Shown here piece after piece: positions 60,651 to 64,000 of a DNA stretch of 64,000 bases. The stretch's first letter is position 1. Each line of letters starts with the position of its first letter. The notes beneath the pieces were generated by a model. That model was not told where the DNA came from. It worked only from the letters and a program-made list of their open reading frames with translations, and did no database searches. This stretch comes from Branchiostoma floridae (Eukaryota; Chordata; Leptocardii; Amphioxiformes; Branchiostomatidae): contig NC_049986.1 of assembly GCF_000003815.2 (NCBI RefSeq), forward strand, positions 12,717,876-12,781,875, written 5' to 3'. The translations under genes were made by a program, and so were the position numbers.

Positions 60651-61615
60651 AGAGACTGGTTCCCAGGGGGCGGGTCACTGGCCGCATAATCTGAACTACT
60701 TCTCCTGAACAAATCCTTCTGTCAGGGTCCAACAGTTCTGTAGATCCTATTTCATGTCAGACATTCTGCACAAGTCACAGTGTGGGAGAGAAAGAAAAGT
60801 GGAGTATGAGAGACCATGGCGGTCAGTTTATGACTGAAATGAGCATTGAGGTATCATAATCAATTAGCGCTAATTAGTATCTCATCCTGAATATAGGTAT
60901 GAAACCATGCAATTGATTTAAATCCCTTGTTGTTTTGTTTGCTCAAACTACCAGCAATGTCCAAAGTCCCTAGATTTAGGATGAGGCCTTGTTCCAGTTC
61001 TTCTGCTCCCAGTATGTCCTACTTCATACCTGTAGTTTTTGTAGCGCACCAACCCTGGTATCTGAGTACATGCAGATTTTTGCCCCAAATGTTTCACAGT
61101 GTGTAGGATGTCATCCACACATCTGACTGTTAACCTCTGTGAAGGCATTTTTCTCTTATCTTGTTTAGGTTGAAAAAAAAACTACCAGTATTTTCTTTAA
61201 TGGGTCTATCCTGTGCTTGTTGAAAAGATAAAGGTTAACTAATTAATTGTCATTTACATATATATGATACTACCCAGAACTTTTTACATTGACCCAATAC
61301 TTCATATATCATGATGCTGTTCATAGTTAGGAAGAAGATCTTATTCAATATCTTCTGTTTTTCCAACCAGCTCATCTAGTATCTCAATGGGGGAGCACAG
61401 GTTTTATTTTTCCTCCATGCCCTGATTACGTCGGAAGGAATCTGGTAAACAAGTAATCAAGTCATTAAAGTTGTGTGGCCTTACAGGTGACCAAACCAGT
61501 AGTGTACTCGCAGCTGTTGCTTGTACAGCACTGCCTCTCCAAACACCTCAATAACCTACAGGATTGAGGAGCAATCAGCAAATGATACGTCTGGCCATTT
61601 TTAGTATCTCTCAGT
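60651..61615. other. Non-coding stretch before the hAT-like element
   Basis: Nothing recognised in either strand. Confidence 0.4.
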
Positions 61616-61623
61616 CAAGTAAG

Positions 61624-63322
61624 AGGGTCTGCATGGGGGGTCTTGGTAACGCTTAACGGTGAATTCAGGAGGCCCGGTAACGGTTAACGGTAAATTCAGG
61701 AGGCCTGGTAACGCTTAACGGTAAATTCAGGAGTTACAAAACATAACACCGTTGAAAGTAACATTGACGTGCTTTCCTATTTATACAACGCTAGAGTAGT
61801 TATATCAATGGGGAAAATATCCGACTAATGACAAAGCAAAAGGTGCCCAGAACCCGGAGGAATGACAGGGGCATTGTCCATGACATCTGTAAATTGACGG
61901 AGGCAGAGTTCCCGGCCCGCCACAGAGACGGCGGTAGCAAATTTCTTATGGGGGGATTGGACTATTGTGAGTTTCAGCACCTGGAGCGCCGAAAGCTCGA
62001 CGCATTCCAGGGGGGTCCGGGGGTAATCTTAAAATCAAGACCCTCTTAAATGCCGTTTCCTGCATTTTCGGCAAATTTTGCCGACTAAGCTAGGTTGATT
62101 TTGACATTTTCATCAAATTACACAATGATTATAGCTTTCGATTCTACCCCCAGAGCCCCCGACATATTTTACCATTTCGAGCTCAGAAGGCACAGGACGT
62201 TGCAATATAAGTCCGGGAAAATTAAAATCTGGACCGTCTGAAACGCCATTTACTGCATTTTAAAGGACACATTTTGCTGTAAGACGAAGCTAAATTAAAT
62301 GACATTTTATTAGAGAGAAAAGTTTTTTGTGCCTACCCACGCCCCACATATTTTCACCATGTCATCTTGAGCGCCAAAGGCACCAGCCATCGCAAGGAAG
62401 GTCCGGAGAAACCTCATTTTGTGCATTCTAGGAGTACTTTTTGCCCGAAACTAAGGTCTCATTGATGTATTACTCCGCTAGTGGGGACCCTAAAAGAGAT
62501 CCGAGCCAAAAATGAACGGCTGCACGGACGCATGTTTTTAGCGGTGAGAAATTCCCTTTTAGCCAGCGGAACTGATCTCAAAAGTTAGATTGGTGAAAGC
62601 TTATTTGTAACTGAAGAAATTAGCAGGTAAAGTTTTGCAGCCGCGCGCTAGGTCGGAGGTACACAGTCGTGGGTTCTGAGTGGTGCGGTTGTACAATAGC
62701 AGCGAAAAAGTGCCTTTTGTGGGGATTGACTAATCGTAGTTTGTAATTGCTATAAAAAAAGTTCCTATGTATAGTTTACATTGGCAATTTTTTCCCACGA
62801 TATAGGGTAAATGTGCTTGACATAGAATGAAAAATCTGCTGAAATTTCACGTAGCTTCATTATGAACGCGCCCATTTAAACCACGAATTAATACATAGAA
62901 GTCTATGGGAAGAAGAAACTCATCAATGAGACCCTAAGCTAAGTGTACACTGAAATCTGTATGAGTGATAAAGTTTTTGAGGGCGACGCTTCCGCAACAT
63001 ATTTTACCCTGTCCAGAGCCGAAGGCCGGGAGGCTCGGAAAAAATTCTGAAATCTGGACCCTTTGAAACGCCATTTCCTCCATTTTCCGGGGTTCTATCT
63101 GGCATTTGACTTCGTGTATAGCGGGTTACGAAGAATTTCTTGGTAACGCTTAACGGTGAGTTCGGGATAACAAATAACGGTTAACGTTGAATTAAAACGA
63201 CCAATAACGCTTCACGAAGAATATACCGATAACGGTTAACGTTGAATTAGAGAGGGTCGGTAACGATTAACGGTGAATTAAAATGGCTCGTAACGCTTAA
63301 CGGAAAAAGGCATGCAGACCCT
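61624..63322. mobile_element. 1.7-kb non-autonomous hAT-like DNA transposon
   Basis: Bounded by 12-bp perfect inverted repeats AGGGTCTGCATG / CATGCAGACCCT and flanked by a perfect 8-bp direct repeat CAAGTAAG (61616-61623 and 63323-63330), the target-site duplication length of hAT elements. Just inside both ends are several copies of a motif built on TAACGCTTAACGG. No transposase frame is visible; the longest frame is 73 codons. A second element is nested at 62456-62932. Confidence 0.85.
62456..62932. mobile_element. Nested 477-bp inverted-repeat element
   Basis: Ends GTCTCATTGATG / CATCAATGAGAC with a 5-bp direct repeat CTAAG on both sides (62451-62455, 62934-62938). It interrupts the body of the surrounding hAT-like element, so it inserted later. 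No coding capacity is seen. Confidence 0.65.
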
Positions 63323-63539
63323 CAAGTAAGCTGAAGGCTAGTGTGCAAGTGGTATTGGTACTGGTAGGCAGTTGACCCAATGATGAATTCATTTTATTTT
63401 TTACAGAACCTTACTTAATAGGAACAATGCATCTTGAGTTGTTTATTTCTGTGATGCATTTTACCACATATTTACAAGTTGTTTACAAGGCTATGTATGA
63501 CAACACACAGCTGTATACAATACCCTGAACAAGTAGAGA

Positions 63540-63763
63540 TCAGTTATTCTCCAAGCAGAGGTTGAGCCACAGAGATAGTAGTGGTGAGAAGTGTGTCATC
63601 AAAAATCCAGATCCAAGACCCACCCTCTGCTTGGAGAATAGAGTTCAGTTATTCTCCAAGTGTTGGTTTGGTCGCAGAGATAGTAGTGGTGAGAAGTGTG
63701 TCATCAAAAATCCAGAACACTTCTATTTGCACAACCCAGCCTCTGCTTGGAGAATAGAGTTCA
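63540..63763. repeat. Two tandem foldback units with TTATTCTCCAAG ends
   Basis: Each ~110-bp unit starts with TTATTCTCCAAG and ends with CCTCTGCTTGGAGAATAG. In the first unit the ends are reverse complements over about 17 bp. A single CCTCTGCTTGGAGAATAG also occurs at 4027-4044. A short MITE, here duplicated. Confidence 0.8.
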
Positions 63764-64000
63764 GTGCCCCGAGGCATGTGAACTATGCAGGATTGTCCCC
63801 TGGATGCAGATGAGTACTGATGTGATGACCCTGGGTCCCTCCATGGGAGGCAGGGCCTGTCTTCACCTTGGCTGGCCTCCAACAGTCTTGGGTTTTCCTG
63901 TGGCATGTCCTACATAGGATAGAGCTGACTTGCTGTGAACATGATATGTTGTAGGACAACAAACACCTGCTGAGCCCTAGCCTGGATTCTATCGTATTAT

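Noticed and set aside
1-64000. CRISPR arrays, bacterial operons, phage or viral genes
   Set aside because: The window is intron-rich animal DNA; the tandem repeats lack the spacer pattern of CRISPR and no viral structural genes are seen.

Overview
This looks like invertebrate chordate nuclear DNA, most probably a lancelet (Branchiostoma). The reasons are short phase-1 exons encoding shuffled extracellular modules (CUB, SRCR, sushi, MAM, PAN), many small introns, and a dense load of short non-autonomous transposons, a tRNA-derived SINE and a CR1-like LINE with a PHD finger. Species was inferred from style only; no database was consulted. All gene models were spliced by hand from GT-AG (one GC-AG) junctions, open frames and phase continuity.

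Layout. (1) 1-11141, minus: a secreted mosaic protein (signal peptide, PAN, SRCR, sushi x2, CUB, sushi x3, MAM), cut by the window edge. (2) 11142-12765: the shared 5' region of two divergent genes. (3) 12766-23722, plus: a complete 1032-residue paralogue (signal peptide, CUB, SRCR, sushi x2, CUB, sushi x3, MAM, Thr/Pro-rich stalk, CUB). The two are a head-to-head inverted duplicate with near-identical exon lengths and phases but a different first module. (4) 24357-27931, minus: a peroxisomal D-amino-acid/D-aspartate oxidase-like gene in nine exons, with a 34-bp minisatellite that copies one of its splice acceptors nine times. (5) 29532-33643, minus: a seven-exon gene with two CAP (GLIPR2/GAPR-1-like) domains and no signal peptide. 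(6) 36351-45307, minus: a six-exon major facilitator superfamily transporter whose introns are full of repeats. (7) 48790-52490, minus: a nearly intact CR1-like LINE with a 2A-like motif, PHD finger, endonuclease and reverse transcriptase, broken by one frameshift. (8) 52490-64000: no host coding exon recognised; it holds a 2.1-kb GACG-rich inverted-repeat element, a 1.7-kb hAT-like element with a perfect 8-bp target duplication and a nested insertion, and tandem repeats.

Functionally the window is a neighbourhood rather than a pathway. The mosaic pair probably acts outside the cell in recognition or adhesion. The oxidase is a peroxisomal flavoenzyme. The double-CAP protein is probably intracellular or membrane-associated. 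The transporter sits in a membrane. Nothing suggests that these last three work together. The points most worth a second look are the module swap at the head of the mosaic pair, the splice-acceptor minisatellite, the GC donor inside a CUB domain, the 2A-like motif in a frame without an upstream ATG, and the structured repeat elements.
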